A stretch of DNA of 64,000 nucleotides from Quercus robur (GCF_932294415.1 NC_065537.1:868001-932000), one strand, 5' to 3'. Shown: positions 49,366 to 61,890, numbered from the stretch's first letter. Translations and numbers: made by a program. Notes: generated by a model from the letters alone, not told the origin.

Positions 49366-52300
49366 GAATGGGGATTCAATATGGGAGAGACTAGATAGAA
49401 GTCTAGCAAATAATGAGTGGTTAATCAAGTTTGGAGGATCCTCGGTGCACCATCTGAATTGCAACACCTCTGACCACTCCCCTCTATGGATTTTACCAGA
49501 AATCCTAGACCCAACAATTCATGAAAAACCGTTCTGGTTTGAAGAGATATGGCTTGCTGAGAAGGGATGTATAGATACTGTTAAAACGAAATGGGATAAG
49601 CACAGAATTGACAACAATGCAGCAGGTATTGTTCCTAAAATTAAGAGCTATGGTTTGGCCCTAAAGAGAGGGAGTAGTAGAAATTTTGGTAGCATCTGAA
49701 GAGAGTTACAACAAAAACAAAAACTTCTAGCTAAGGCAGAATTGAAGGCATTACTGACAGGGGTTAATTTCCATGCAAGAATGCTCAGACGTGAGGTGAA
49801 TGACCTCCTAGATAAGGAGACAAGGTGTGGTTTCAACGATCTCACTCTTTATAGGGCATGTTTGGAGACAAAAATTCCAAATACTTCCATAGTAGAGCCA
49901 CTCAACGTTATCAGAGAAACCAAATGAAGGAATAAGGGGGAGTGAGGGGTAGTGGAAGTTGGACCTGAAAGGCATAGCCGAAGAGTTCCTAAGATTTTAC
50001 ACCAGTTTGTTCTCCACTTCAAATGATTGTCAACCTAAGTTGGCATTGGACTCAATCCAAAGCTTAGTGATGGAAGACATGAACAAACAATTGATTACAG
50101 ACTTCACTAAGGATGAGGTAAAGGTGGCTCTATATCAAATGGTACCTCTAAAATCTCCGGGTCCAAATGGGATGCCGCCACTTTTTTTTTCCAACACTAT
50201 TGGGATTTGGTGGGTAAGGATATCACAACTTTTGTTCTATCCTTTTTAAATTCAACTTCACTTCCTGAAAATTCAAATCACACATTCATCACTTTGATAC
50301 CAAAAGCAAAAAATCCTATATTGGTTTCTGAATTTCGGCCCATCAATTTATGCAATGTATTGTATAAAATCTTCTCTAAAGTGCTAGCTAACAGGTTGAA
50401 GAAAATTCTCCCACATATCATAACTGAGCACCAAAGTGCTTTTACAAAGGGCCGTCTAATTTCTGTCAATATCCTTATAGCTTTTGAGTCGTTCCACTGT
50501 TTGCACCACCACAAGTCCTCTAAGGAGGGTTTCATGGCTTTCAAACTTGATATGGGTAAGGCCTACGATCATGTGGAATGGGTTTTCCTCGAAAAAATTA
50601 TGAGGAAACTGGGGTTTAATGAAAAATGGATTACCCTCATAATGCTTTGTGTGTCAACAGTCTCCTATTCAATCCTCATAAATGGTGCACCAAATGGTTT
50701 TATTCGACCAACAAGAGGCATAAGACAAAGTGACCCCATTTCCCCATTTTTGTTCCTTTTATGCTCTGAGGGACTCCATGGCTTACTCACACAATCAGCC
50801 TTAAGAAGAGACATTCATGGTTTCTCTGTCAGCAAGATAAGTCCCACACTAACTCATCTCCTATTTGCAGATAATAGCTTGTTGTTTTACAGGTCTAATG
50901 CCAAGGAATGTGAGAAGGTATTAGAAGTTTTACAAATATATGAAAAGAGTTTAGGCCAGCAAATAAATAAGGCAAAGACCATAGTGTTCTTTAGCAAATC
51001 CACTACAGAGGAGAAGAGACAAATGATTAAAAATATCTTGGGGGTAGAGGAAATCCAAAGCTATGAAAAATACTTGGGGTTGCCTCACTAGTTGGAAAAA
51101 ATAAAAAAGCTAGCTTCAATTATATAAAGGAGAGACTGTGGGGGAAATTGCAAGGGTGAGAGGAAAAGTTACTATCTCAAGCGGGTAGAGAAATCCTTAT
51201 CAAAGCGGTTGCACAAGCAATCCCTACCTATACCATGAATTGTTTCAAGCTTCCTTTGGGTTTATGCAACGACATTGAAGGTCTAATTCGAAGATTTTTG
51301 TGGGGACAAAGAGGTGAGAGGAGGAAAATCCATTAGGTAAGATGGGGGGAGCTTTGTAAACAAAGGTGAAGGAGGAATGGGCTTCAAACACCTAGCTTTA
51401 TTCAGCAATGCTCTTTTGGCAAAACAGGCATGGAGGTTACTCCAAAACAAGAACTCTCTTTTCTATAGAGTTTTCAAGCCTAAATTTTTTTCCCCATTGT
51501 TCACTTATGGAGGCGGCAAAGTCACCAAGTGGGTCTTATGCTTGGAAAAGCATTTTAATGGGAAGAGAAGTGCTTAAGGAAGGGATGAGATTGAGGGTGG
51601 GAGATGGGACAGCCGTTCAGGTATGGTCAAACCCATGGCTGCCCTCCAATTTCCTCTCATTTGTCTCTACACCAATAGTCCAAGGGATGGAAGATACTCT
51701 AGTGTCCTCACTAATTGACACAGCTTCGAATAGGTGAAACTCCGAAATTTTGTAGAATATTTTTCTTCCAAGAGATGTTGAGATGATTGAATCAATTCCT
51801 TTGATTACCATTCCAACAGAAGACAAATTGATTTGGCCTTTCACTCCATCGAATTCTTATTCAATAAAATCTGGGTATAGCTTTCTATACAAGTCCCAAA
51901 GTTTTGACACTAATGAATACCATCCATAGAACAAAAAAATGTGTAAAAAGGTATGAGGATTGGAGGTTCAATTAAAAAGTAGAAAGATTTTATGGCGAGC
52001 CATAAGAAATTCGATACCAACCAAGGTCAATCTTAGGCATAGGAAGATGATCACAAATGACATTTGTAAGCACTGCCAAATTGAGCATAAAGATGTGGTG
52101 CATGCCCTGTGGTCTTGTCTGTTGTTGTCACCGATGTGGAACCAAGATTCAGAGTGGAGCTTTCGATCAACTTTGCATGTCGTTAGTTTCAGGGAGGTTG
52201 TGGAGCATATCATGGAGGTAGGAGCGAACTTGGCTCTCTTTGCTACCATTATTTGGACTATTTGGTCCTGCAGGAATACCATTCGGACAAGCTCTCAATT

Positions 52301-53738
52301 GTTCCCTCTCCAGCAGATTATGCAAGAAGCTCAGTTTACTAGAACGGCCCATCTCCGAGCCACCCCTCCAAAACCACCAGATAGGACCACCAATGACCGT
52401 CAAAACATCATATGGAAACTACCATCTTGGCCGAACCTCAAAGTTAACTTCGATGGCTCTATCTTTTGTGTACGTTTTTAAACCCCTTAAAACACAATCA
52501 GATTAACCTAGTCAATTAGCCAAGTGATTACTTAGTCAAATTAATCAAATCTAGGTTAACACAAATATATCATATCATTGAAACAGTGTGGGAAATAAAT
52601 AACACAACGATATGATAACCCAGAAAAACCAAACCGATAAAAAACCTGGGAGAATTTAACCTAGCTATCATCAAGGTAAAACAAATCCACTATGAAAGAA
52701 TTAAAGTTTATACAATAGTGACTTAGACCACTAACATCATATTGCTACCTCGAGTAGGAAACTTACTATCACGACCACGTGACAGCTCCGAGTCCATAGA
52801 CTTCTTCTTTCTTAGATTCACAGCAAGCACAAGTACTCCCACTTGTATATCTTTAAGCTCTTTATGCAGCAACCAAACTGATCATCAAGTTCTTGATATA
52901 ATCTTGATTCTTGATAACCCTAAGTATATGTGAAGGCAAACACCTCTAGATCTCACAAGAGAGTCACATACACAACATAAACAACAACACTAAAACGTGG
53001 CTAGGGTTTTTCCTTTTATACTAAAGGCAAAACATAAAATCCTACACGTTAAACGGGCTTGGGCTAAGTTGGAAAATTCTGTAGAAGAACAATCTGCACA
53101 AGTTTCGATCGATCAAGTCTAATTCTAGATCGATCAAGCTAGGCAGATTTACATAGTAAATCCTGCAATACACTTGATTCAAACTTTATACATAAACATA
53201 CTTTGAGCAAGTCTAAAACAAGACTAAACGTTCTAATACATATAAACCTAAAGTCTTAGAACCCAACATTTCGAGATGGAAAACAAGTAGGGGTGGGAGT
53301 CATTATCCAAGATTGGAATGGCAAGGTGGTTGCTTCCATGGCAGAAGTATTCCCATTACCTTTCTCGATCATAGCAATGGAGTCATAGCAACTTCTAAAG
53401 TGCTCAGACTCGCACGTGACCTGGGCTTGTCATCCATTGTGCTAGAAGGAGACTCCAAGACTACTATTGATGCCCTTTTGTGCGAAAGCCCTTCCCTGAC
53501 AGACTATGGACACTTGATTGACAAAGCAAAGGAGTTAGCTAAGGAGTTTACAAATATTGAGTTCAGTTATGTGTTGAGACAAGATAATAGTGCAACCCAT
53601 ATCATTGCTAGACATACAAGACATGTTAGCAAGTATTCAGTGTAGATGAAGGATGTTTCTCCACATCTATTATTTGTAATTCAAGTTGATTCAGCTCACT
53701 TTCAATAAAATTAAAGTGTTGTTTCTATTAAAAAAAAG
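49366..53738 (+). mobile_element. 5'-truncated LINE, copy B, interrupted by a solo LTR
   Basis: This is the same LINE insertion as copy A, but it keeps the true 3' end. The RNase H domain resumes after the LTR (GVIATSKVLRLARDLGLSS, VLEGDSKTTIDALL), followed by a short 3' UTR and an A-run ending near 53738. The longest RT frame (50207-51091) reads FADN where FADD is required, so the catalytic site is lost. Many stops occur elsewhere. The 800-bp LTR at 52469-53268 splits the RNase H domain. Confidence 0.92.
52469..53268 (-). mobile_element. Solo LTR (copia-type), 800 bp, inside the LINE
   Basis: On the minus strand it starts TGTTGGGTTCTAAGACTTTA and ends ...AAAACGTACA. Copy A shows the uninterrupted target GTCTTTCGAGATGG. 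The flanks are TTTTG at 52464-52468 and TTTCG at 53269-53273, that is, a TTTCG duplication with one C-to-T change. No internal retrotransposon region remains, so it formed by LTR-LTR recombination. Confidence 0.9.
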
Positions 53739-53975
53739 GTATATTGCATACCAGTCAACAGTACCAGACATAGAAGATGTGAAATATTATTGAAAAATAT
53801 TTTATCCTAATTATTTATCAACCTGTTGAATAATTATGTTATGTCTAGCCACACTTATTTTGAATAGTACTTGTTAATATTCTAGGTAAATTTTGGTTTA
53901 GTTTATTAAACATGTCATTAATTTTTTCATGTCTACTTTAATGAATCCTAATCCTATGTAATTAAGGGAAAAAAT

Positions 53976-54351
53976 GATAAAATTTGGCAACAAACTTCGT
54001 TGTAAGCTAATGCTACAACTTCCTTTAAAAAAAAAAAAATAATAACATTGCTACAGATTTAAAAAATTAATTGTTAGATTGTATATTCTTTAAACTCTGA
54101 CTTAACACACATCAAATTTTTTGTCAACTGAATTTTATATACAAGATTTTAGACTACAAAAGTTTGCAATTTAAACAATTAATTGATGACATAACTATTG
54201 ATCTTATACTTTTTGGAAATTTTGCAAACATATAGGATATAAAAAGAAAATACAATCCAATGGTAGATTTTTCAAAATTTAAATCTAATTAAAAGATAGT
54301 AAGTGAAGTTGTAACTTTAGGCTACAATCAAATTTGTAGCCAAACTTTGTT
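53976..54351. mobile_element. MULE-type MITE, degraded
   Basis: The ends GATAAAATTTGGCAACAAAC and the complement of CAAACAAAGTTTGGCTACAA are inverted. The interior resembles the MITEs at 16803-17200 and 61352-61746 (for example GTTAGATTGTATATTCTTTA). The TSD is no longer clear. Confidence 0.7.
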
Positions 54352-54364
54352 TGAAAAAAAAAAT

Positions 54365-54600
54365 AGACAACGTATTTTATTGCTCTGTAAGTGTAACTGC
54401 TAATAGTTGCGCTTACGAGACCTTGGTCATAAAGTGCTTTTGGGAAACACATCACGTAATATCCCTCGGGAGATTTTGCTTATTTTGAACAGAATATAAT
54501 TGCAGCCTCGAGTTGATAGAATGGCATGAAAGACTCATGAAAAAAATAAAAAAAGACTGCATCGTATCCATAGAGAAGAGGAAAATAACTACTACTAAAA
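54365..54600. repeat. Segmental duplicate of 61277-61890, without the MITE
   Basis: Shared blocks include GACAACGTATTTTATTGCTC, GCACTTTTGGGA-like sequence, CATTTTGAAC and GCCTCGAGTTGA, and the order is the same. This copy has a single TCACGTAAT at about 54452-54460, where the other copy carries a 395-bp MITE. Confidence 0.85.
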
Positions 54601-54735
54601 AACCAAAATTGATGTTACATATTACTATCTATCATCCATCGATGAACTCCTCTGCATGTATTTATTGGAAGTTCTATAAACAGAATGCAGAGTCAAAATC
54701 CTCAAGTAATGGGATTGGACCATAAACAATAAATA

Positions 54736-57130
54736 ATTTTTTTTTTTTTTAGCACAAACTGGAATATCATTGCCAAAAAGAAAAGGGAGTACAACAAAGC
54801 ACAAGAAAAGAAGCACAACACAATACAATCTAAGTACAATCTGCCTGGATAATGTGAGACACCATAGGAGGACATGAGAAACTTCATTCTGCCTTGCATA
54901 CTGCGCAAGCTCATGAGCTGCTCTGTTGTATTCTTTTTTCACATGGTTGATTCTCCAGCTGCTAAAAGAAGAAAGCAAATTAAGAATTCCTTTATACACA
55001 TGACCAAGACTGCCATTTGTTTTAGCTGTTGTGACTCTATTAACAGCTGTTAAGGCATCAGATTCCAAAATGATTTGAGGTAGCTTTTGCTCTCTGATAA
55101 GAATTAGACCACAATCCATAGCTAGCGCTTCGCCTGCCTCCACCGAGTACTGTCCCTGAAGATATTTATAGCAAGCAACATGAACTATACCAGTTGCATC
55201 TCCTATAACAACTCCCACACTTGAGTTCCTTTCATTTTCAAACGTTGCACCATCAACATTGATCTTGAACACCCCCAGAGGAGGCGCTGTCCACTTCTCT
55301 TCTATCAGAGTCAAGTGTTGAGAGCAAGCTATTGAGGCACTCTTGAATTCTTGTATATATCTCTTAGCAAAGCTCCAAATATGTTTGGGAAGCTAACTTG
55401 AGGATTCGTGCACTATTTTGTTCCTATTATACCAAATTGCCCATGCAACTCCAAAGAAAATCTCCAGGTCTCTTGACGTACCAGACTCATATATTTGCGT
55501 TGCAATGTCTATAACTTCCATGTTTACATTCAGTAAGTCAATGGGACCATCCACCCAACATCTCCACACTCTCTTAGCCACTTCACACCTAGCTAGAGCA
55601 TGGAGAATTGATTTTGGCTCCTTCCCACAAGCCGGACAGATTTCACATAGATTAATTCATCTTCTTTGCAAGTTCACAAGTGTTGGAAGAGAATTCATAC
55701 ACATTTTCCAAGCAAAGATTCACATCTTGGATGGAATGTTTAAGTACCATAGCTCTTTCATAGAGGACTCCTTGGATCACCCGAAGAACTTTCACCTTCC
55801 TCCATTGTATCTAGTACCCCAACAGCTATGTAATAGGCACTCTTCACAGTGAATTCTCCCTTTTTATTACCCACCCATATGATTTGGTCTTCTAGAAGGT
55901 TGTGGTTGAGAGGAATATTCAGAATAGTCCTTAATTCAAAAGGCAAAAATAAAGATCTTACTACATCAGCTTTCCACCTCCTCGTATCTCTGTCAATTAG
56001 TGCCGAGACCCCAGGATAATCATGAAAGGGTTTTCGGGGGGAGATTATTTTGTACGTTGTTGGAGTAGGCAGTCACTTATCTCCCAAATATGTATCCTAT
56101 TGCAATTGCCAACTCGCCACTAGGTACCTCTCTTCACAACTTCCAACCCATTCAAGATGCTTCTCCAAGCATAAGAAGGGCTGGACCCAAGTTTTGCTCT
56201 AAAAATATCACAATGCGGATAATATCTATCTTTGTAAATTTGGGCCACCAAAAAGTTAGGATTCGAGATTAACCTCCAACCTTGCTTAGCTAGCATAGCA
56301 AGGTTGACAGCCTGTAAATTTCGAAAACCCACTCCTCCATTCAACTTTGACTTACACATTTTCTTCTAGCTAACCCAAGCAATTTTTGATTCTTGACCCC
56401 TTTGACCCCAACAAAATTTTCTCATCATACCTTCAATCTCGTCACAAAGACTTTTTGGGATCTGGAAACAACTCATAGTGTATGTTGGAATTGCTTGGGC
56501 AACATCTTTAATAAGGATCTCTCGACCACCCACTGATAGAATTTTCTCCTTCCACCCCGATAGTTTTTTCCCCACCCTCTCTTTAATTTCTGCAAATATT
56601 TCAACTTTTGACTTACCAATGATTGAGGGTAGGCCTAGTTTTTTTTTTTTTTTTTTTTTTTTTTTTGTCGGGTATCCTGCATTGGACCCAACATATCCAA
56701 CACTTCACATCTTCTATTATCTGGGCTATTGTTACTAAAAAAGACTAAAGACTTATCCGCATTGATTTTCTGACCCAAGGCAGCTTCGTATAGCTGGAGA
56801 ATATCAATAAGATTTTGGCATTCTTGGAGGTTTGCTTTACAAAACAATAGGCTGTCATCTGCGAAGAACAAATGTGTGATCTTGGGACTGCCTTTACATA
56901 TTGATACTCAACTAATTCTTTGATTTGCATCATTAATAAGGGAAGAAAAATCATCTGCACACAATAGAAAGATATAAGGTGAAATTGGGTCTCCTTGGCA
57001 AAGACCCCTAGTGGGAATTATACTATCATAAGCAACACCATTAATTAGATACCAAGTTCTTCTTTGGGTCTAATTTATGTATTGTAGCCACTATTCATTG
57101 GCAAATTTTTTTATATTAATGTCACTCCCT
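54736..57130 (-). mobile_element. 5'-truncated LINE remnant, minus strand
   Basis: Read from about 57130 down, it contains an RT part (TRGLCQGDPISPY, FFADDSLLFCKANLQ), then KLSGWKEKILSVGGREILIK and CKSKLNGGVGFRNLQAVNLA. Next come a zf-RVT zone and RNase H (VFKINVDGATFENERNSSVG, 55314-54870). A run of T at 54736-54750 on the plus strand is the poly-A tail. Stops and frame changes are frequent. A 28-nt A-run (plus-strand T at 56639-56666) has replaced the conserved segment before LGLPSIIGKS. Confidence 0.9.
56639..56666. repeat. Poly-T run inside the LINE remnant
   Basis: Twenty-eight T residues interrupt the RT-connection region of the minus-strand LINE. It is not at the 3' end, so it is not the poly-A tail of this element. 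Confidence 0.9.
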
Positions 57131-57239
57131 CTCACAGTCTCTTTCTTCAATTCTTGCATAGCTCTCTCCTTAAAAAGTAGTAGAGAAAAAAAATTAATAA
57201 TTAAATAAAATAGTTATAGAGTATCAAGGCTGATATAGT

Positions 57240-57735
57240 ACTTAAAATTTAGCAGGATATATTGTTTTGCTTTTGTTACAATTTCGAAATTCAAAATTCC
57301 TTTTTACAAAATTAAGAGAGAGAGAGAAAAAGAAGAAGAAGAAGAAGAAGAAGAAGAAGAAAGCAGTGAATAGGTGCAATAGTCGGGATATAAATACCAA
57401 CAATTCAAAAGTCACATATTCAGAAAACCAGTATTGGATAAGATATGATAGTTTTGAGATTTTGGTCAAGATTGTACAATGAATGAAGTATATTGCATAC
57501 TGGCTCACAGAACGAGACATAGCTAATGTGAAATGTAATTGAAAAATATTTAATCCTAATTATTTATCAACCCGCTGAATAACTATATTATGTCCAGTAA
57601 CACTTATTCTGGAATATTACATTTTTTAAAAATAAAAACAAAAACATTTTAATATTTCAGGTCTATTTTGGTTTAGTTTACTTAAGATATCATTAATTTT
57701 TTCATGTTTGCTTTAAGGAATCCTAATCCTGTATT
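57240..57735. repeat. Paralogous segment lacking the LINE
   Basis: The left part (57240-57407) matches 44200-44370 and 49215-49350, with GGGATATAAATACCAACAAT and AATTCAAAAGTCAC. The right part (57490-57735) matches 53742-53960, with GTATATTGCATAC and ATCCTAATTATTTATCAACC. About 80 bp between them replaces the LINE. It is therefore an old duplicate of the pre-LINE locus. Confidence 0.85.
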
Positions 57736-57736
57736 A

Positions 57737-57790
57737 TCTATATATAAAAAGTGCGTAAAGCTACAGTGGTAACTACAGTTTTATTTTTAT
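57737..57790 (+). other. Helitron-like 5' terminus
   Basis: TCTATATATAAAAAGTGCG follows an A, the usual start of plant Helitrons. It breaks collinearity with the paralogous segment near 53960. Its own 3' end was not identified. Confidence 0.5.
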
Positions 57791-57868
57791 TTTTTTGCAC
57801 TGTTCACTGGCCTTCCTCTTTTTTTTTTTTTTTCCTCGTGAATATCCCCGTTCAACTCTTTTTTGTTG

Positions 57869-57871
<3 letters not shown>

Positions 57872-57914
<43 letters not shown>
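57872..57914. repeat. (TA)n microsatellite
   Basis: About 21 TA units, a possible unstable AT-rich site. Confidence 0.95.
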
Positions 57915-57917
<3 letters not shown>

Positions 57918-58576
57918 TTGTTAGTTACCCTGTTTATATATATATATACATTAACACAATAAATTATCACAATATTTTCACAATTGTTGAGGTGTTAATT
58001 CCTTATAGGTCAAAGTAAAATATCATATTGAAACCAACCACAACTAAAATTAAAGGTATTGTGAAAAAAGAAGTACAACATCCATAATATTTTTTACAAC
58101 ACTTTCATAACAAATCATAAGTGGTAATAAATTGTTATTGGTTCTAATTTAAACTTACCAATGAAATTACTTTTTTGCCTACCAATAACAACTCGTAACA
58201 ACCTACTAATTATAATTTATTATGAAAATATTGTAAACATAGTACTTTTCTTGAGAAAATGTTAAGACATCTTGTTGTCATCATAATATTTTTACAACTG
58301 CTAAAGTGTCAATTCTTTATAGGTCAAAATAAACTATAACAAAAATATAAAAATGTTATGAAAATGTTGTACCATTCTGTTGTGTTTCTAGAAATTTTTT
58401 TGGTTTAATTAGTCAACTTTGTTGAGTAAAAGTTTATTGTTTCACATACAGTTTTCTTAGATTGATTTTTTGCATTTTTTGTTTGTATTTTTATTTTCAA
58501 GCACCATTTTAAGTAAAAACACATAGTTTTACACACACCAAAAAAAAACTTAGGATAAAAACACTTTTCATCCTTA

Positions 58577-58886
58577 GTATTTGTTTGGATATGCGTTGCG
58601 TCTGTGCGTCTATGTTTCCTGCATTTTCATCTTTTTCTTTTTTTTTTTTCTTTTTTTTTCTTTTTTTCTGCAGCAGCACTCATTTCAGGGGACAACGACT
58701 ACTATTCATGCACTGTTTATGAACAATAACTGTAACTTTTGACTTTTTTAACCCGCAAATCTCACTTTTCAACAACTTTTTTATTAAAAATGGGCCCCAC
58801 AGCACTATTCACACATTTAAAAATTATTTTGCTACAATGTTTTCAGTTTTCAGTTTCAGCAAAATAAGTTCTATCCAAACAGACCC
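58577..58886. mobile_element. MITE, GTTTGGATA ends, 3-bp TSD
   Basis: The left end GTATTTGTTTGGATA is inverted at the right end CTATCCAAACAGACCC, and TTA flanks both sides (58574-58576 and 58887-58889). It shares ACACATTTAAAAATTATTTT with the MITE at 35933-36136. A TTA duplication suggests PIF/Harbinger. Confidence 0.75.
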
Positions 58887-59204
58887 TTAATGTTTGGGGT
58901 AGATCGCAATTCCTTATTAAATTTTAAAATCAAGTAATTTTTCCCTTAATATTTTGATAATTAGCAAATATGTCATATTATTATTCTCTCAGTTAAACCC
59001 TAATAAAAGCTTACATTCTTAAAATATTTCATTGTGTAATGTCTAAAATACTCCCTCTAAATTTTAACATCCCAAAAATTTTCTTAATGTATTTTGAGTT
59101 TTAGATGGTAGTAATTCTTAGAAAGTTGGAATTGTGATATAAGGAGTTTTATTTATTACCTAGAGAACATTGATTTTTTAGGTTTAAATCTTCGAAACTT
59201 ATAA

Positions 59205-59255
<51 letters not shown>

Positions 59256-60685
59256 GGTGAAGCTGAGAGAAACTCAAATTAGAATTCCAAATTAGAGTTC
59301 CAATTTTATGCCATGTGTCCTAAATTATTTATTCTTAAAGAGTTTTATTTCTTAATTTTAAAATCAAATGTGGGACCATATCATAAATATTCATCCAAGT
59401 GAGTTATTAAGTACAAAAACCAAAAAGTCTAGAATAAATGAATCGTAAAAAAAAAAAAAAAAAAAAAAAAAAGTGCTTCATAATAATTTTTTAAAACAAA
59501 CATGGACAATTTGATAGGCAAAAAACGTATTGACCCCTTGTGATGAATTAATTGATTAATTAGCCAAATTTATTAATTAATCAAATTAACATGCAAATGC
59601 GTGGTAGTACAAACAAATCACCAATTAAACTAAGTGCAGCAGAAAATAAATTGACACGGTGATTTGTTTACGAATAGGGAAAACCAACACGGCAAAAACC
59701 CCATCAAGTGATTTTAAGGTCACCACTCCCGAGAATTCACTATTATCAAAACAAGCGGTTACAAGTAAAGGAATCCCAATATCTTATACCTACCTACAGT
59801 TGAACCCTTACCCCAATACTCAATTGGACTTGTTCTATAGTGACAATCTCTCCTTTTGATGCATGGCTCCCAGTACGTGACTAACTAATTGCGCGGATCC
59901 TAGTATGCAACTTCAGTCACCAACTAGAGAAGGTTGTTGGCTGCAAAGTTCTTCAGTTCATCCAGACGATGAAGATCGAGAAGATACTTGGTCACAAAAC
60001 CCTATAGTGCACAAACACAGCAGCTTCTTCACAAGAGAGATGAATTATGGCAAATTCTGTCTCCAATCACAATTTGCTTGAACAAACTTTGCTCAACACT
60101 TGTGCAACTTTTGTCATCTTTGACGGCCCATAAAATAATCCTTTTATATGTCTAGGGTTGTGAGAAAAGAAAGCTCAAACACATAATCACGGATTGGAGT
60201 CAAAACAGAATTGAAACTCTGTTTTTCATAAACCTCGACAAATAGCTATCTGTTGAGCTGCTATCAAGCCACGGGACTGGAACAACTCTTAAAACTCGAT
60301 AGATACTAGCTGTCGAGATTTAATGACAGGCACTTTCTTAGCTTGAATCTTGGACAAACTTGCATGACTTTAACACTTGATCTTGAAACAAGGTTTCTTG
60401 AAGTATTAAACACATTCTAGATCTACCCAAATACAAGTAAAGTGCATTTTGTCAAATGATTAACCAATTACATAAAGTAGTGACATATGTTCCTAGCAAG
60501 TGACTCACATATGTCCTAACACAATTTACATTTTATATCTAATAATATCCTTACAAAATTTTTAAAAGAGTTAACAAGATATAAAAATGACTATCAGTAG
60601 TATTTAAATTATATATATAGGAATTATATTATACATCTTATTATAAATCTTTAACTGTATCCATGCATATGCATGGAGTTACTAA
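59205..60685 (+). mobile_element. Small non-autonomous Helitron with a nested solo LTR
   Basis: It starts TCTATATATATA after an A (59204) and ends CTAA before a T (60686), as expected for insertion between A and T. A perfect palindrome CCATGCATATGCATGG (60661-60676) lies 5 nt before CTAA, the usual 3' hairpin. The 5' part with GGTGAAGCTGAGAGAAACTC is typical of plant Helitrons. Without the nested LTR (59512-60521) and its TSD the element is only about 466 bp, so it needs Rep/Hel enzymes in trans. Confidence 0.85.
59512..60521 (-). mobile_element. Solo LTR, 1010 bp, perfect TSD, inside the Helitron
   Basis: On the minus strand it starts TGTTAGGACATATGTGAGTC and ends ...TTTTTTGCCTATCA. CAATT flanks both sides (59507-59511 and 60522-60526). 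No gag or pol remains. Its insertion post-dates the Helitron. Confidence 0.92.
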
Positions 60686-60686
60686 T

Positions 60687-61276
60687 TAGTTTATCTAACG
60701 GAAAAGCCTTATAATTACCTAGAGAACATTGATATTTTTTTTCAGGCCTAAAATGAGTGTTCATTAAAAAACTAAGTTAAACATTGCACCTCGACTCATG
60801 TAGAATGGTAAAGAAGAAAGTATGAATGACAAAATTTTCATTGTATATGGTTGAAGGTATTTGATGAAGAGTTTCAATTGTAGCATATGACATTATTCAT
60901 TACGAAAATTTAAATATTGTGACAATGTCTTAGCAAAAACTAGTTGCTTATTGTTGGAAGATGATGATATTCATTATCATTCTTAAAAGTTTTTAGTGAG
61001 TGGATATTACCTTTAGCAAATAAGTTATAAAAAATCTATTATAGTAAAATAAATATTTATATGTCAAATAGTTACCATTTATGTTAAATAGCTACCATAA
61101 CTTTGTATGACATACATTTTTTATGTATAAAGTTTCAAACTTCTTAAAATAAAAATTTTATCTTAATTTTCTCACTCAAAAGATAGCATGTGCCACCCTA
61201 ACTAGTTAGGAAAAAAAATTCAATTTTGATCATCATAATTAGACAACGTATTTCCTCAAAAAAAAAAAAAAAAAAT
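60687..61276. other. AT-rich spacer
   Basis: No gene. A block ATTACCTAGAGAACATTGAT at about 60714 repeats one at about 59156 on the other side of the Helitron. Confidence 0.5.
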
Positions 61277-61890
61277 GACAACGTCTTTTATTGCTCTGTA
61301 ACTGCTAATAGTTGTACTCATAAAGCACTTTTGGGAGACACATCACTTAACGGATAAAATTTAGATACAAACTTGGTTGTAACTTAAGTTATAACTTTCC
61401 TTAAAAAACCTAACACTACTACATATTTTGAAAATCCAACTGTTAGATTGCATATTCTTTACACTTTTAACATAAATGCCAAATTTTGTGTTAATTGGAC
61501 ATTGTTTACAATGTGATCTGTAAACATATTTTTCACGCATAATTTTAGACTACAAAATCTTGCAAATTAATCAATTGATTGATGACAAAACTATTGATTT
61601 GATCTATTGAAAATTTTACAAGCATAGTAGAAGATAAGAAAAAAAAATGTGATCCAATGGTAGAATTGACAAAATTCACATTCAATAAAACGATATTGAG
61701 AGTTGTAACCTTATGTCACAACTAAGTTTGTAGCTAAACTTTGTCCTCACGTAATGTAACGTAACATTTCTGCTTCATTTTGAACAAATTATTGAAAAGA
61801 ATATAGTTGCTGCCTCGAGTTGACGGAATAGGATGAATGGCTCATGAAAAAAAAGGGACTACATCGTATCCAAAGAGGAGAAATTTGACT
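61277..61890. repeat. Segmental duplicate of 54365-54600, with MITE insertion
   Basis: It is collinear with 54365-54600 on both sides of the MITE at 61352-61746, up to GGACTACATCGTATCC and the AAGAGGAGAAA block. Its function is unknown and it has no coding frame. Confidence 0.85.
61352..61746. mobile_element. MULE-type MITE with paralogous empty site
   Basis: The ends GGATAAAATTTAGATACAAA and the complement of GGACAAAGTTTAGCTACAAA are inverted. Flanks TCACTTAAC (61343-61351) and TCACGTAAT (61747-61755) match at 7 of 9. The paralogue at 54452 has one TCACGTAAT and no insert, fixing the borders independently. Confidence 0.92.

Larger units (their letters stand above)
47562..53357 (+). repeat. 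Tandem duplication, copy B, with two later insertions
   Basis: It is collinear and nearly identical with 42930-47561. Removing the 362-bp foldback (47728-48089) and the 800-bp LTR (52469-53268) with their 5-bp TSDs leaves about 4624 bp, against 4632 bp for copy A. The two insertions therefore post-date the duplication. Confidence 0.93.
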
